This document shows positions 54,118 to 64,000 of a DNA stretch of 64,000 nt, piece by piece. The stretch is from the NCBI GenBank assembly GCA_000711775.1, contig ARYC01001109.1, positions 1 through 64,000 of the forward strand, read 5' to 3'. How positions within the stretch are numbered: the first letter of the stretch is position 1; every line of letters starts with the position of its first letter. Both the position numbers and the translations under genes were made by a program. The notes below the pieces were generated by a model, which made no database searches, had not been told where the DNA came from, and saw only the letters and a list, made by a program, of their open reading frames with translations. Origin of the DNA: Oxytricha trifallax (taxonomy: Eukaryota > Ciliophora > Spirotrichea > Sporadotrichida > Oxytrichidae).

Positions 54118-55707
54118 ATGGCATCAGGAAAACATCAAAATAAAATACCTTCACGCATCTTAGCAGCACCTATGGGTTATAGACCAATTGAATTCAAGGG
54201 TTACAAGTTTTTCTTGCCTAAACTATTTGCCAGGAAGAAGGGGAAAGAATCTGAATATATAAATGTGGAATAGAGAGAGAATATTGTTGTTTAAATATCA
54301 GAATTTATACCAGTTGATTATTTGTGTAAAATGCCAGATCACAGAAGAGACATTCAAGAATTTGCTCAAAACCTAGCTTTGTCTAGGATCGATGCTAAAA
54401 CGTAATACTATATCATGTCTAGCAAACCATATATAAGGAAATACAACTTAACTGCTGATAAAGCATTGATTAATTGTTGGGATGTACACATCAGAACAAT
54501 GAAATATGATTTGTTTGTTACAGTGCTAAGACGTAAATTTATACCACCACTTATGGAGTTATTTCAAGACATAGTAATAATATCAATCTTTGATTTTCAT
54601 AACGAGCATGGACAAGTTGGTGAGTTCAGATCATCAGACCTATATTTAGCTTAAGTTCATCATTTCCTTGCAGATTCAGTTTACCCCACTCAACGCTATA
54701 ATACCATTTACAAAAATATCATCGAGGAAAAGTCAAATGCATTACTTATGGACGAGGACACAATGAACTTTTATCACTATAACTTAAACATATAACCAAT
54801 TGGCATAACTTTTGCAGTGAATTACTTGAGGAGTATTTTGACCATTCTCTCAAGATATAATGGTGAATATCCCAAAGAACTTAACAGACAACTCAAAGGC
54901 ATGAAGCTTGTAAGAAAAGATGAATATGTTGAGAGAAGTCCAGCTGAGATAGTTAAAAATTTTGAAGAAGTTTCATTTCATGTCAAGAATAATACAAATT
55001 GGACTGAGAAAATTGCTAGATACTTAGCTCATGTAATGAATGGAGGTTTGTTACAGTCTTAATTTACTCTTTAAACATTTGTGAAGATGATCTAAAATGT
55101 TACTGAATCCCAGGATGAAATGAACTTAAAGGAAGAAATAGTGTACTTATTGCATATTAGAGATAAAGATAGAAAATTTGAGAGAAGGCAAGAGCCAATC
55201 ACAACTATAATTAAGAATTTTATCAGTTCTCATGAAAGTCAAGTTTACAATGAAAATGTTCTAATAGTGATAATTGAAAGTGGCTATTTGCAATAAGAGT
55301 TTAGCTTCTTAAATCCAAAAGATTATCCAGATTTCTTGATTCATATTTTAAAGTCAAGTGATAGAATTAAAGTAAAGGAAGCTGCATGTAGGAAGATAAT
55401 CAAGCTATTTGCTGAAAAGAAAAGAGAAAATTAAGAGAAAGGAGGTATTACAGCTGGTGGACCTGGTGTCACTGCTGGTGGGCCTAAAGGATAAACAGCT
55501 GGTGGTCCTAGTGGAAAGAAAGCAGATGAAAGTCACAAAATTGAATTTATCAATCTAGTTGAGCCATTAATTAATACAATGAAGAATGGAAACTATAACT
55601 TAGCTTCTCTGTCAGCTCAAGCTCTTGTTAATCTATGCAATTATAGTGATGACATCAAAGACATTTTCATTCAGAAACAAGGGCTTAATGCTATCTTAGA
55701 GTATTTA
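54118..55707 (+). CDS. ARM/HEAT-like repeat protein, main MDS of scrambled gene
   Basis: ATG 54,118 (MASGKHQNKIPSRILAAPMG). One open frame of 530 codons with an N-terminal region (RRDIQEFAQNLALSRIDAKT; VLRRKFIPPLMELFQDIVII), a short Gly-rich spacer with three TAGGP repeats (about residues 445-465), and then armadillo-like helices (FINLVEPLINTMKNGNYNLA; LSAQALVNLCNYSDDIKDIF; QGLNAILEYL). The true MDS ends in the pointer TTAGAGTATTTA (55,696-55,707). Beyond it the frame runs into AT-rich sequence. The next MDS is at 40,155-40,802, giving about 745 residues in total. Function unknown; ARM/HEAT assignment rests on the helical repeat pattern. Confidence 0.8.
55696..55707 (+). repeat. 12-bp pointer shared with 40,155-40,166
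   Basis: TTAGAGTATTTA is present in the same frame and strand at the end of the main MDS and at the start of the C-terminal MDS. Flanking bases differ on both sides, so the identity is exactly 12 bp. Confidence 0.85.
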
Positions 55708-55766
55708 CTTTAAAATATGTATATTTAAATACAACAGAAATAAATAAATATTAGTAAAATATAGTA

Positions 55767-57281
55767 ATGGAAAAAAAGAACAATAAGAGTAGGTAAAAGT
55801 TACAACTTAACCATAACTTATATACAAGCATTTTAGAGTATTTGAACTTTCTTGAGTATATAAAACTAAGAAGATTAAATAAGATATTCTTTAACAAATC
55901 AATACCTAAATGTTACAGAAAGATCCCAATTGGTGACATGACTTTTTAAATTGATCTGCTTAATAAAGATTAGCAGAGAAACTACTACACAGTTCTGAGT
56001 AATTACTTTATGAAAAAAGCTTCTTATGTGAACGAATTAGCTTTCCAAAACATCACTCTTCTTAATAAATTTATGACAAGAAAGTTCATGTAGCCATTGG
56101 TAGACGACAAACTATATTCTATCGAAAAAATTACTTTCAATCAAGTAAAGAGCGAAAATATCTTCACAGTTGAGTCTTTGATACAATCTATAGAAAAGTT
56201 TCCTATGATTACAGAGCTAGAATTTAATGAATGCTGCCAGAGCTTTTGTGATAAATTCTTTGCTCATTTCGCCAGTAATAGTAAAAACATCAAATTTGTA
56301 AATAACGTAAGAAGGATTAAGTTGAAAAAGGTCATTATCAACTAGATAAATATGGCTGCTGAGGTATTCTTTGACAAATTTACTCAGCTTAATTCATTGC
56401 ATTTGGATGGCTGTTTCAGAACTAAAATTACAAAGTTACCTATGGAAGAATTACCAAACTTATAAGGAAATCAAAGCTAAAACAGAAGGAATCCACCAAG
56501 ATAAATTACAAACTGGCAGTCAGTATATCAAGTTTATATGCACAACGCTCAATTCAATCTTTTTAATGATTCAGAAAATATCCTAGAGTCGATCATAGTA
56601 AAAAATAAGTAACTAAAAGAGTTAACAATGAGAAACTGCTGCTTGCAAACTGGCTTTTTTAGTGAAAGATTTCCTAAAATTATGAAAGCCTAAGAAAGAG
56701 AGAAACTTTACTACCTAGATATGTCACACAACTTTTTAGATCTTGACGCTGTAAATACTATAGGGAAATTCTTTATCTCCTTTAATTTCTCAAACCTCAC
56801 TGTACTTAAGTTGGCAAAAGTTTCTGAATTCACCTATTAAAATACTAAATTTGCAAATTTATTGGTTGAAATCTTAAAGTAAGGAGAAAGCCATTTAAGA
56901 TTAAACTTATCAGAATTAGATATTTCATAAAACTCGCTAGCTGATGCAGTAACTATAATACTAGATCACTTATAAAATTACTAATCCTTAAGAAAATTGA
57001 ACCTAAAATCTAATGCTCTTAATGATAAATTTATTGAAACTTCTTTGCCAAAGTATTTCTCTCTTGGAAGTGGTAAATTTGAAGCTATTGAATAATTAAA
57101 CTTAAATGGGAATGGCTTTGTTTAGAGAGATTTATTGAGAGACTTTTGTTTTAATAATTCGCTCGAAACATTAAAGATTTAGAGATGCTACTTAGATAAC
57201 TATGGATATGTGTCAAAGTCAAAACTTAAGTTTATATAGTAAATATTAGATAACAATCCTAAGCTAAGAATTATTTATTGA
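55767..57281 (+). CDS. Leucine-rich-repeat protein
   Basis: Single uninterrupted 504-codon frame, ATG 55,767 to TGA 57,279. The N-terminus resembles an F-box-like or linker helix pair (TSILEYLNFLEYIKLRRLNK), followed by irregular LRRs in the second half: LKELTMRNCCLQTGFFSERF, LYYLDMSHNFLDLDAVNTIG, LNLSELDISQNSLADAVTII, LRKLNLKSNALNDKFIETSL, EQLNLNGNGFVQRDLLRDF. Repeat length and the xNxL pattern suit ribonuclease-inhibitor-like LRRs, common in ciliates. No IES. Partner and role unknown. Confidence 0.75.
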
Positions 57282-57355
57282 GTTAAACTTATTAAATATA
57301 TTATTAACATTATTTGATCTTAATTTATTAATTATAAATATCAAAATGGATTTAA

Positions 57356-58979
57356 TTTATGAGAAAAAGAAACGGGAGATGCCAAATAAATAGATCTGGA
57401 CCGATGAAAATACAGGTCGGCATTAAATCATAGAATTAACTGGGACACGATATAAATGTGATAATTATGGATCTAAGGAATCAAATTTCTTTCCATAAGT
57501 AACTGGCAAGTAAAACTATTAGCAGCGAATAAGTAAAGCTTTTGTAGATAAAGTAAGCATAACTTAAGTAAATGTGCCAATATTTTTAGCAATCGCGCTA
57601 TCTCCCAAAAGAAATTGATGAAGAAATTGAAAAGAATAGGACAGACAAGTTATATGTGAGTTTGAAACGAGACCTCAAAAATACAGCTAGAAAAAGAAAT
57701 ATGAATATCTAATCAATTTTAAACACAGTTGAGGAAAGTCTGAGTGTATAAAGCTCTCTTACTTAATTACCTGCGTTGAAATCAACACAAAAGAACTCCT
57801 AAATTTAAACTTAAAAGTTTCAGGGATATGCCCAGTAACCGTCTCCTCAGAGAAGCTCTGAAAATGTTCAGAAATAAGTTACACTAGATCAAATAAAGGA
57901 TCTTAAACAATAAAAATTTATGATATAAGAAAAGCTCATAGAGCAAATACAAGGCATGAAAATTGAGTATGATGATCGAGCTAAATTTGGACAAAAATAG
58001 ACCAATCCAAAGTATTACGATTTCAGGTAAATCAATCAAAAAGATCCTCTCATTAAAAATAAGAGCAATAGAAATTACAATAAAGGATTATTAAGCCCAA
58101 CTTCTTATCATACTAGCAACTTAAATTCTAATCTTGATAATTATGAAACTTTTAAAGACTAAAGTTCTTTATCCACATATTTAAGTCCTAGAGGGAGTAT
58201 TAATGACTAGAGTACTATTAATAAATACAACAAACATGCTATGAATAGAATTAAAAGCAGTTTAGACTCTATTTTTATGAAAGGATAGAATAACTTACAA
58301 GTGAAGCATCTTGGTTAACTTAGAGAAACTAGTGAATTGGATGTCAGATCAGATTTAGAGTATCAATAATCTATAGCACCTACTTACATTTCAAATACTT
58401 TAATATAAAATAATAACAGTACAGCTAAGCTATCACCAAAGAACTTAGAGGACATGTAAACTTTAAGGTATAAAGATCAAGAGATTCTTACATCCTCAGA
58501 CGATGAATATGATTAAACCAGGAAAAGTGAGATGTAAAAGAATCCATTTAGAAATAACAGAACTCAGAAAAGTTAATCTCCAATCAGAAGCGTTGGGAAT
58601 TTAAAGTAAGACTATCAATAGAGTTAATTTGATAATATGCATGGAACTGTTCAAATGAAGTAATCTCAAGAAACTTTAAATTATAATGAGGATGGCTAAT
58701 TAATTGAGATTATTGCTATGAGTAGATCACCAAAGCGCCTAATAACATAGGGTATATTTGATAACTATGGCTATAATTTATATTTATTTTTTAATTAACT
58801 ATTTATTATAAATGTTGATAGATGATAGAAGTGTTGTGAAAAAAGACCAAGATCTTGCAAGGAAAATAAATCCAGTATTTTAGCAACAAATAAACAATTA
58901 AAATTAAAAGTATGATAAAGTCATTTAGAAATTAAAAGACAGTAAGAGAAGAATTGAATAACAGCTTTTGAAGTAGTGA
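57356..58979 (+). CDS. Q/S/N-rich protein with conserved N-terminus, unknown
   Basis: ATG 57,356 (MDLIYEKKKREMPNKQIWTD), then GSKESNFFPQVTGKQNYQQR. A 37-nt intron (57,553-57,589) joins SKAFVDK to QSRYLPKEIDEEIEKNRTDK. Long disordered Gln/Ser-rich middle with SP sites (GLLSPTS, LSPRGS, MSRSPKR). An IES near 58,760-58,815 (a shared TATTTATT could be the pointer) is followed by a charged helical end (DDRSVVKKDQDLARKINPVF; VIQKLKDSKRRIEQQLLKQ), TGA 58,977. No family recognised. Confidence 0.6.
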
Positions 58980-59025
58980 AATTTGAATTAAAATACTAAT
59001 TTAAATTAAGCCAATACTATTATAA

Positions 59026-60240
59026 TCAAACCCATTCATGATTATTAAATAAATATACAATTTCATGAATTCTCAGTGTTTTATCTAAAGATGTTGTAAC
59101 TATTCTATCACCAATCTTTACAATATCAGTAATTGCTTAGTTGTGAAGTGGGTGTGAGTGATACGCTAATTTTTAGTTTTTACCTTTCCAAACACCTAAT
59201 TTACCATCTGTTCCCACACTAAGCACAAATTAGCCATCATCAACTGAAATTATTTTATAAATTGGCATCGTATGAGTATTCTAAACTTTAAGTGGCTTTT
59301 TTATATTATCGAGAACCCAGAAATACAACTGATGTCTAGTGGCACCTACAATCATGTAATTCCTTAATTCAGCCACACTTACTATGTCTTCTCGTTTTCC
59401 ACAGTTAAGCTGTGCTAATTCTACAAATTTCTACTAATCAAACCTCATTGATATGATTTTTATAGTACCATCTGAACTACCTGTGATGAGGCAACTTTTC
59501 AATCTGAAATTAATTTTACACTCTTTTATATCATTAATAGCGTTTCCATTATGCAAACTGAGCTCATCGCTCATCTCGAAAGTCTCAAGATCCCATATAA
59601 TCAAATCTCCATGTTAAGTGCCAAGAACTAGATACTTTTCATTTGTGAAGGACATAACACAAAGGCATAGGACCTACTAATCCAATTCATATCTTCCATG
59701 TAGCTGTACATCACTCTGATCAAATTAATTTATAATTGAATCCCACACATACAATTACTAAGTTTAATAAACCCCTTTTTACCCTATTACACCAATTAAG
59801 TACTTGCCAGGAACTATTGCCAAGTTCTAAATTGGTTTATTAAGGGGAATTTCAAACATCAATTTATTCTCAAAAATGTTCCACACTCTCATAGTGTGAT
59901 CCAATGAAGCAGTTATTACTAATGAATCAGTTAACATCTCCATTTTAATTATTTCTGAGCTCATCATATCTCCTCAGTTTTTAAATTAATCAGGCTTAGA
60001 AGAAGCAGCACTTAATGAGCAAATTTCTCTTACTTTCCCTATTTTATTGAAACCCCATTTTGCATAGACTCGCTTTAATAAGCTTTCATTTTCATTTTGG
60101 GTGGTGTCTTTGGAATGACCAGGTGCAAGTGTTGGATCGAAATCTTAAATGTATTCGTCTTCCACTCTTCTGACTTAATAACAACCCATGTTTTAATTAT
60201 ATAGATCTATAAATAACAAATTAGATCTAATTAAATCCAT
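59026..60240 (-). CDS. WD40-repeat protein
   Basis: Beta-propeller scaffold. WD-type repeats visible: LVITASLDHTMRVWNIFENK, KYLIGVIGQKGVYQTQQLYV, YLVLGTQHGDLIIWDLETFE, SCLITGSSDGTIKIISMRFD, YMIVGATRHQLYFWVLDN, FVLSVGTDGKLGVWKGKNQK and IVTTSLDKTLRIHEI, so about seven blades. Two starts are possible: ATG 60,240/60,243, or ATG 60,189 giving MGCYQVRRVEDEYIQDFD, where Gly2-Cys3 would suit N-myristoylation/palmitoylation. An in-frame TGA at about 59,973 (DQFKN*GDMM) needs an unrecognised small IES/intron or sequence error. Stop 59,026. Specific function not determined. Confidence 0.75.
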
Positions 60241-60345
60241 CATACTGTTCTTTCTGAAAAGCCTGATTATAAAAATTTGTAGGAATAAAGAAATTAAATT
60301 ACAAAAATTTATAAAATAGACATAATAAATACTCATAATTTTTTA

Positions 60346-61606
60346 TCATTTCCTTTGCTAAAGAGTAGCTTTTTCAATTTGCTTCTTGTATTCATATTCA
60401 GTCTCAGTTACCTAATCCAAGAATTTCCTCTTTGCCAAATAAAGCCCTTTTATCACTAAAAGTGCGAGATATATAATTAATTTGCTTGGAATTTCAATGA
60501 AATAAATTTATTATTAAATAAGTCAAAAAGTAGTTAGCAAAATGTAATATATATTTTTGGGGATCTATTATGATAAAATATCTCCGCAGATATAAACCTA
60601 TTAATGTTTTAAGCTTTAATTGTATTTAAATAACCAAATTACTAAAATTTATTGATATATGAATCTTAATCTTTATCTATTTTAAATAGGTTTATCCATC
60701 CTTCCTGTTCTTCTCAAACTCAGCCTCTAATTTCTCCTCCTTAGTGTACTTGCTCCAATCCATTTTAGACTTCTCGACGACATTCACATTCTTACCTTAA
60801 TCGCTAATAAGACCCACTAAATCATCAAGAGCTCCACATGTACCTCCTAGCTTCTTCTTGTCTTGTATTTCTCTTTATTTCAAATCTTTCTATGTTGCAT
60901 TACGTTCAACTTAGTAAGTTTAACCCGCATACCGCACTTTATCTTGAACCAATAAATCTCTCTGTTTTTCTACAAATAAAAATAAATTAATATCAATTTT
61001 TATGGCTATGATTGTATAAACTTACATTTCATTTGTCTGATAGCTTCAAGAGCTGCATTGAATGCCTCATCCTTAGGCTTTTCAGCTTACTAATTCAATT
61101 ATTTCTACTCTTCATCTTAATTAATGCTTATTGGATTGATTTATTCTACTTTTTCATTTGTTGGTAATTAATTGGCGGATTATTTTTAAATACTATTTGT
61201 AGTGTTATTACTAGTATTTGATTGTTTTTATGTGATAGCCGGTGTAATTACTTAATTCTCCTGTGTTTTTTACTATTTAGATTTAGATTTATAGTAGTCA
61301 TCTTCCTCGTTCATCATTGCCCATAAGTCATCAATTTAAGCAAATAAATATTCATAAAAATTTAATCAATTTCTTTCTTTCTCTTTTGAGCTTTTAAGCC
61401 AGCAACTCCAGTAAGTTCCTTGTCTGAATCGTATTCATCATTCTTCCCATTTTTGTTCTTGTTGTTTTTGTCTTCTTTATCTATATTAATTATGAGAATA
61501 CAGTATAGGAATGAAAATTGATATTTATTTTATATATTACCTTCATCTGGGATGTAGTCATCATCTTCCTCATCAGAATCAAACTTAGCGTGCAAAAGGT
61601 TGTCCA
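60346..61606 (-). CDS. SWC5/CFDP1 (BCNT domain), SWR1-complex subunit
   Basis: BCNT-domain protein, in yeast and animals a subunit of the SWR1/SRCAP complex that exchanges H2A.Z. Acidic N-terminus MDNLLHAKFDSDEEDDDYIP from ATG 61,606; introns at about 61,543-61,484 and 61,025-60,972; a 35-bp IES (61,338-61,372, pointer ATCAATTT) joining RKKEID to DLWAMMNEEDDYY. The family C-terminus is VVEKSKMDWSKYTKEEKLEA, FEKNRKDG and, after an IES at about 60,455-60,695, LYLAKRKFLDQVTETEYEYK (BCNT 'GYLEKQAFLERVDxRxFExE'). TGA 60,346. About 300 residues, typical. Confidence 0.88.
61338..61372. other. 35-bp IES, pointer ATCAATTT
   Basis: ATCAATTT at 61,330-61,337 and 61,365-61,372 (plus-strand sense). Excision restores the minus-strand SWC5 frame. 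Confidence 0.8.
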
Positions 61607-61906
61607 TTGTTTAAGTCAATTATATTTTTATAGTATTTATATTTAAATTGCTATCCTACCAATATTATATTTTAAAAATTCCCTAATATTAAGGAATTGT
61701 CAGAATTAGATAAGATGATGTGAGAGGTTAATTAATGAGTGGATATTAAAATTAACAATCAATTAGGGATGCCTAAGGCTGTTTAATTCAAGAAATATAA
61801 TTAATTTAATACTCCAAAATTCTAATTGAAACATAACATTTTATAGAATACCATTCAGTAATAGATTGTATTTTTATGATAGTAATTAAGGATTAAAATA
61901 TAAGAT

Positions 61907-62440
61907 ATGAAACTAGAAAACTGGGGAGATTTGTTCAAGTACTCAAAGGAGCTACTCGATGACGACTTCAATCACGGTCAGCAATTAGTGCTCAAGACCA
62001 AGAACAAGGGAGCAGACAACACTTCAGTAAGTTATCAAGATAATATTATTTACACAACATATAATGAAAGATGCATGAAAAGTATTTATTACTCGAAATG
62101 AACATGATAATTGAATGGGGTTTACTAAATCTGCCTATTATTAAGCAATCAAACAATTTTTATTCGTTTTGTGATATTAATAAGAATATTTTAGGAACTT
62201 AGCACTACAACCAAGTTGTCAAACGCCGAAAAGCTTACTGGTGATTCAAAGGTTGTCTTTGAAGCCAAACTTAAGGGACTGGTGAAAACTTCAAATGTTG
62301 AGCTATCAGTCAAGCAAGATGGTACAAGTGTCATTGACTACAAGTCAAATTTAGATGTAAGAAATATAAGCAACTATAATATCTTCAATAGAGACAACTG
62401 AAGGGTGCTCAATTCCTTTTCAATGGATAAGTATAAATCA
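61907..62440 (+). CDS. VDAC-like mitochondrial porin, N-terminal part only
   Basis: Beta-barrel channel of the mitochondrial outer membrane. ATG 61,907: MKLENWGDLFKYSKELLDDD, FNHGQQLVLKTKNKG (VDAC-type N-terminal helix then first strand). A 168-nt intron (62,027-62,194) is followed by ELSTTTKLSNAEKLTGDSKV and ELSVKQDGTSVIDYKSNLD. A 35-nt intron (62,357-62,391) then gives RQLKGAQFLFNG. The frame then leaves coding sequence at about 62,440. Only the first third of a roughly 280-residue barrel is present, and a minus-strand gene follows immediately. The rest is presumably encoded by MDSs outside the window. Confidence 0.7.
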
Positions 62441-62500
62441 TGACAAGAGCTAGTATTATCAAATTATCAAATTAAGTTTAAGATTTTAATTTAGGTTTAT

Positions 62501-63361
62501 TCATAGTAGAATGCCTTTATTTAGATTAGGTTTATAGATTTTCTTATTTCTTTTACCGATTGTGCTTTTCTCCATTCTTGCGACTATTCTAGCAGGATCT
62601 CTCACTCCTGACTTGTATTCTTTGGTAATGTTTTTACTCTCTTCTTGAGTTTCATATTTGTCCAATTTCTTATATTGATAAATAGTGGCAATAACCTTGG
62701 CCTCTATACCCTCAAGTCCTTTCAGATCATCAACTAAATGATCAAAACTTTCATTTAGTTATTCAACTTTATCTCTTTCAACTTGAAGTTCATTAAGATT
62801 TTTATGCATTTTATGACTTAAATCAAGGCAGTTTCTTTGAAGTTTATCAAGCTTTCGTTAAGTATCTGATCTTAATTAAGGCTTTTCTATATCATGGGAG
62901 GGCAATTATTTCAACAACTTTTGCTATTTTAAAGCTAAATTAGAGAATTTTGAATTGTCTTTTATTGGTTGAAGTGTAATTTTTCTCAAAAATTAACTTA
63001 ATGGCAGTCTTGAAGAAGTTTATGATTTGTCAGGTGTGTGATGAACATCTATCATTTTCTAAATGTTTTATTCTGTATTGTTAAGCAGAATTTACTTTTT
63101 TCTTTGCCCTTGTGAAGTCGTTTCCCTTTCTAAGTTATACAAAACAGCTTGTTAAGTGAAGAAGAAAGTCTTGTTTGAGTGGTTCCTTGATCTATCCTTT
63201 ATTTGATTGAAGATTAAATTGCTTTAGTATTAATTTTATAGCTGACTCTATGATTTATCCATTCTAAAATCTTAGGAATCAAATCTTAAATTTTTCAATT
63301 ACACACCTAAATTTAGATCTCCCAATTTAGAAGTGCTTTGCATTTCTTTTCTAGTAGTCAT
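62501..63361 (-). CDS. Coiled-coil protein, unknown
   Basis: Uninterrupted 286-residue frame from ATG 63,361 (MTTRKEMQSTSKLGDLNLGV) to TGA 62,501. A polar, Gln/Asn-rich N-terminal half is followed by a clear coiled coil (KLDKLQRNCLDLSHKMHKNL, NELQVERDKVEQLNESFDHL) and a basic tail (ARIVARMEKSTIGKRNKKIY). No IES. No family recognised. Confidence 0.6.
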
Positions 63362-63471
63362 AACATTTGAAGTTTAAGAGTGGAACTATTAATTTTATTC
63401 GAGTAATGGTTGTATATTAGGCTTAAATTATTGTAGAGTTGTTTTAAAAAAGTAATTGTATAAATATCTTA

Positions 63472-64000
63472 TCATGAAATATGGAAATTTTCAATATTCT
63501 AAAGATAGGTTTAAAATACAAAAAGATATATAATAAATGTGATTTGACCATAATTTTTTTATGTCGAATTGAAATTAGCCTTTTTGTCTTAAAACTTTGA
63601 AAAGCTTTTCTCTCCATGAAAAGTTTAATTCAAATGAATCTTAGGCATTTATGACATTTTCATAACCTTGCTTATTGAATTTTTCCTTCGTCTTTAATAT
63701 GATTGCCTTCTTTCTAAAATATCTTCATTCAATTCTTAATCCACTTTTGAAATTGCATCCTTAAGCAGTTTCTAGTAAGATTCCTTATCTAATTTTGCTG
63801 TTTATTTGGCAAATTGATTTGTTTAATTTAAGTTACCCGATAAATTTTATTGCTAAGACTAGTTAAAATCAAATGGATTATTTTGAAGCTCTGATAGTTA
63901 ATCTTAATCATCATCTTCACTTTCATTTTACGAAGTTATAGTTTCGTTACTACTATTGTCACTGTTATTAAAGTCATCCTTTCTTTAAGTTAAAATCTAT
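63472..64000 (-). CDS. Partial Q/N-rich protein, continues past window end
   Basis: Minus-strand frame open from the window edge: acidic and polar (SNETITSQNESEDDDQDQLS; NNPFDFNQSQQQNLSGNLNQ), then basic helical (DAISKVDQELNEDILERRQS; NSISKVMKMSQMPKIHLNQT) and KSFSKFQDKKANFNST. The last 20 codons before TGA 63,472 are low-complexity. The start lies beyond 64,000. Unknown function. Confidence 0.5.

Noticed and set aside
1-64000. tRNA, rRNA, CRISPR or viral elements
   Set aside because: No cloverleaf-like GC island, rRNA core motif, regular spacer array, or reverse transcriptase, capsid or integrase signature was seen. The mobile DNA is of DNA-transposon and MITE type.
1-64000. Standard-code bacterial or nuclear genome with many pseudogenes
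   Set aside because: Conserved families (ALG10, COX15, POLK, ferlin, glutaminyl cyclase) are continuous only when TAA and TAG encode Gln, and true gene ends all use TGA. The stops are code, not decay.

Overview
The window looks like germline (micronuclear) DNA of a hypotrich (spirotrich) ciliate of the Oxytricha/Stylonychia/Tetmemena kind. Long reading frames are open only if TAA and TAG are read as glutamine and TGA is the sole stop. Introns are tiny (about 30-50 nt, GTAAG...AG). Coding sequence is cut at many places by AT-rich segments bounded by short direct repeats; removing the segment plus one repeat copy restores the frame. That is the signature of macronuclear-destined segments (MDSs), internal eliminated segments (IESs) and pointers. 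Two TBE-type transposons (telomere-bearing elements, a hypotrich germline family) are also present, one complete with terminal repeats carrying C4A4-like sequence and an AAT target duplication.

Layout. 1-2.9 kb: AT-rich, with weak coding-like patches. 2.9-6.15 kb: TBE copy A, truncated on its left. 6.4-13.55 kb: a ferlin gene whose first MDSs lie inverted on the minus strand (7.6-8.25 kb) and the rest on the plus strand. 13.9-14.6 kb: a large palindromic element. 14.65-16.7 kb: a membrane aspartyl protease split by a 517-bp element with perfect terminal inverted repeats and an 8-bp flanking duplication. 17-26.3 kb: a CCDC97-like splicing-associated protein, a duplicated Cys-motif membrane protein, an HTH protein, a kynurenine aminotransferase, ALG10, a glutaminyl cyclase and a small ORF. 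26.5-32.8 kb: two Gln/Ser/Asn-rich proteins flanking a CCDC47 homologue. 33.5-36.6 kb: DNA polymerase kappa, with one IES that is a MITE-like element. 36.6-38.8 kb: a CCDC112-like coiled-coil protein whose 500-bp IES holds an unrelated coding segment. 39-48.6 kb: an ER-type protein, the last MDS of an ARM-like gene, an unknown gene, gamma-glutamyl hydrolase interrupted by TBE copy B, and COX15. 48.8-64 kb: unknown and Q-rich genes, a Frizzled-CRD-like fragment, the main part of the ARM-like gene, an LRR protein, a WD40 protein, SWC5/CFDP1, a VDAC fragment and two coiled-coil genes.

The strongest result is genome rearrangement. The ARM-like gene is split between 54,118-55,707 and 40,155-40,802, about 14.5 kb apart and in reversed order. 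The pieces share an exact 12-bp pointer (TTAGAGTATTTA) that joins them in frame. Several unrelated genes and TBE copy B lie between them. The ferlin is scrambled by inversion, with an 11-bp pointer identified between its first two MDSs. Several other genes (VDAC, Frizzled-CRD-like, LysM-like) are present only as fragments, so their remaining MDSs probably lie outside the window.

The genes are mostly independent housekeeping functions (ER glycosylation and membrane biogenesis, mitochondrial haem A synthesis, DNA repair, chromatin, vesicle fusion). I see no operon logic. What unites the window is MDS/IES organisation and germline-limited mobile DNA.
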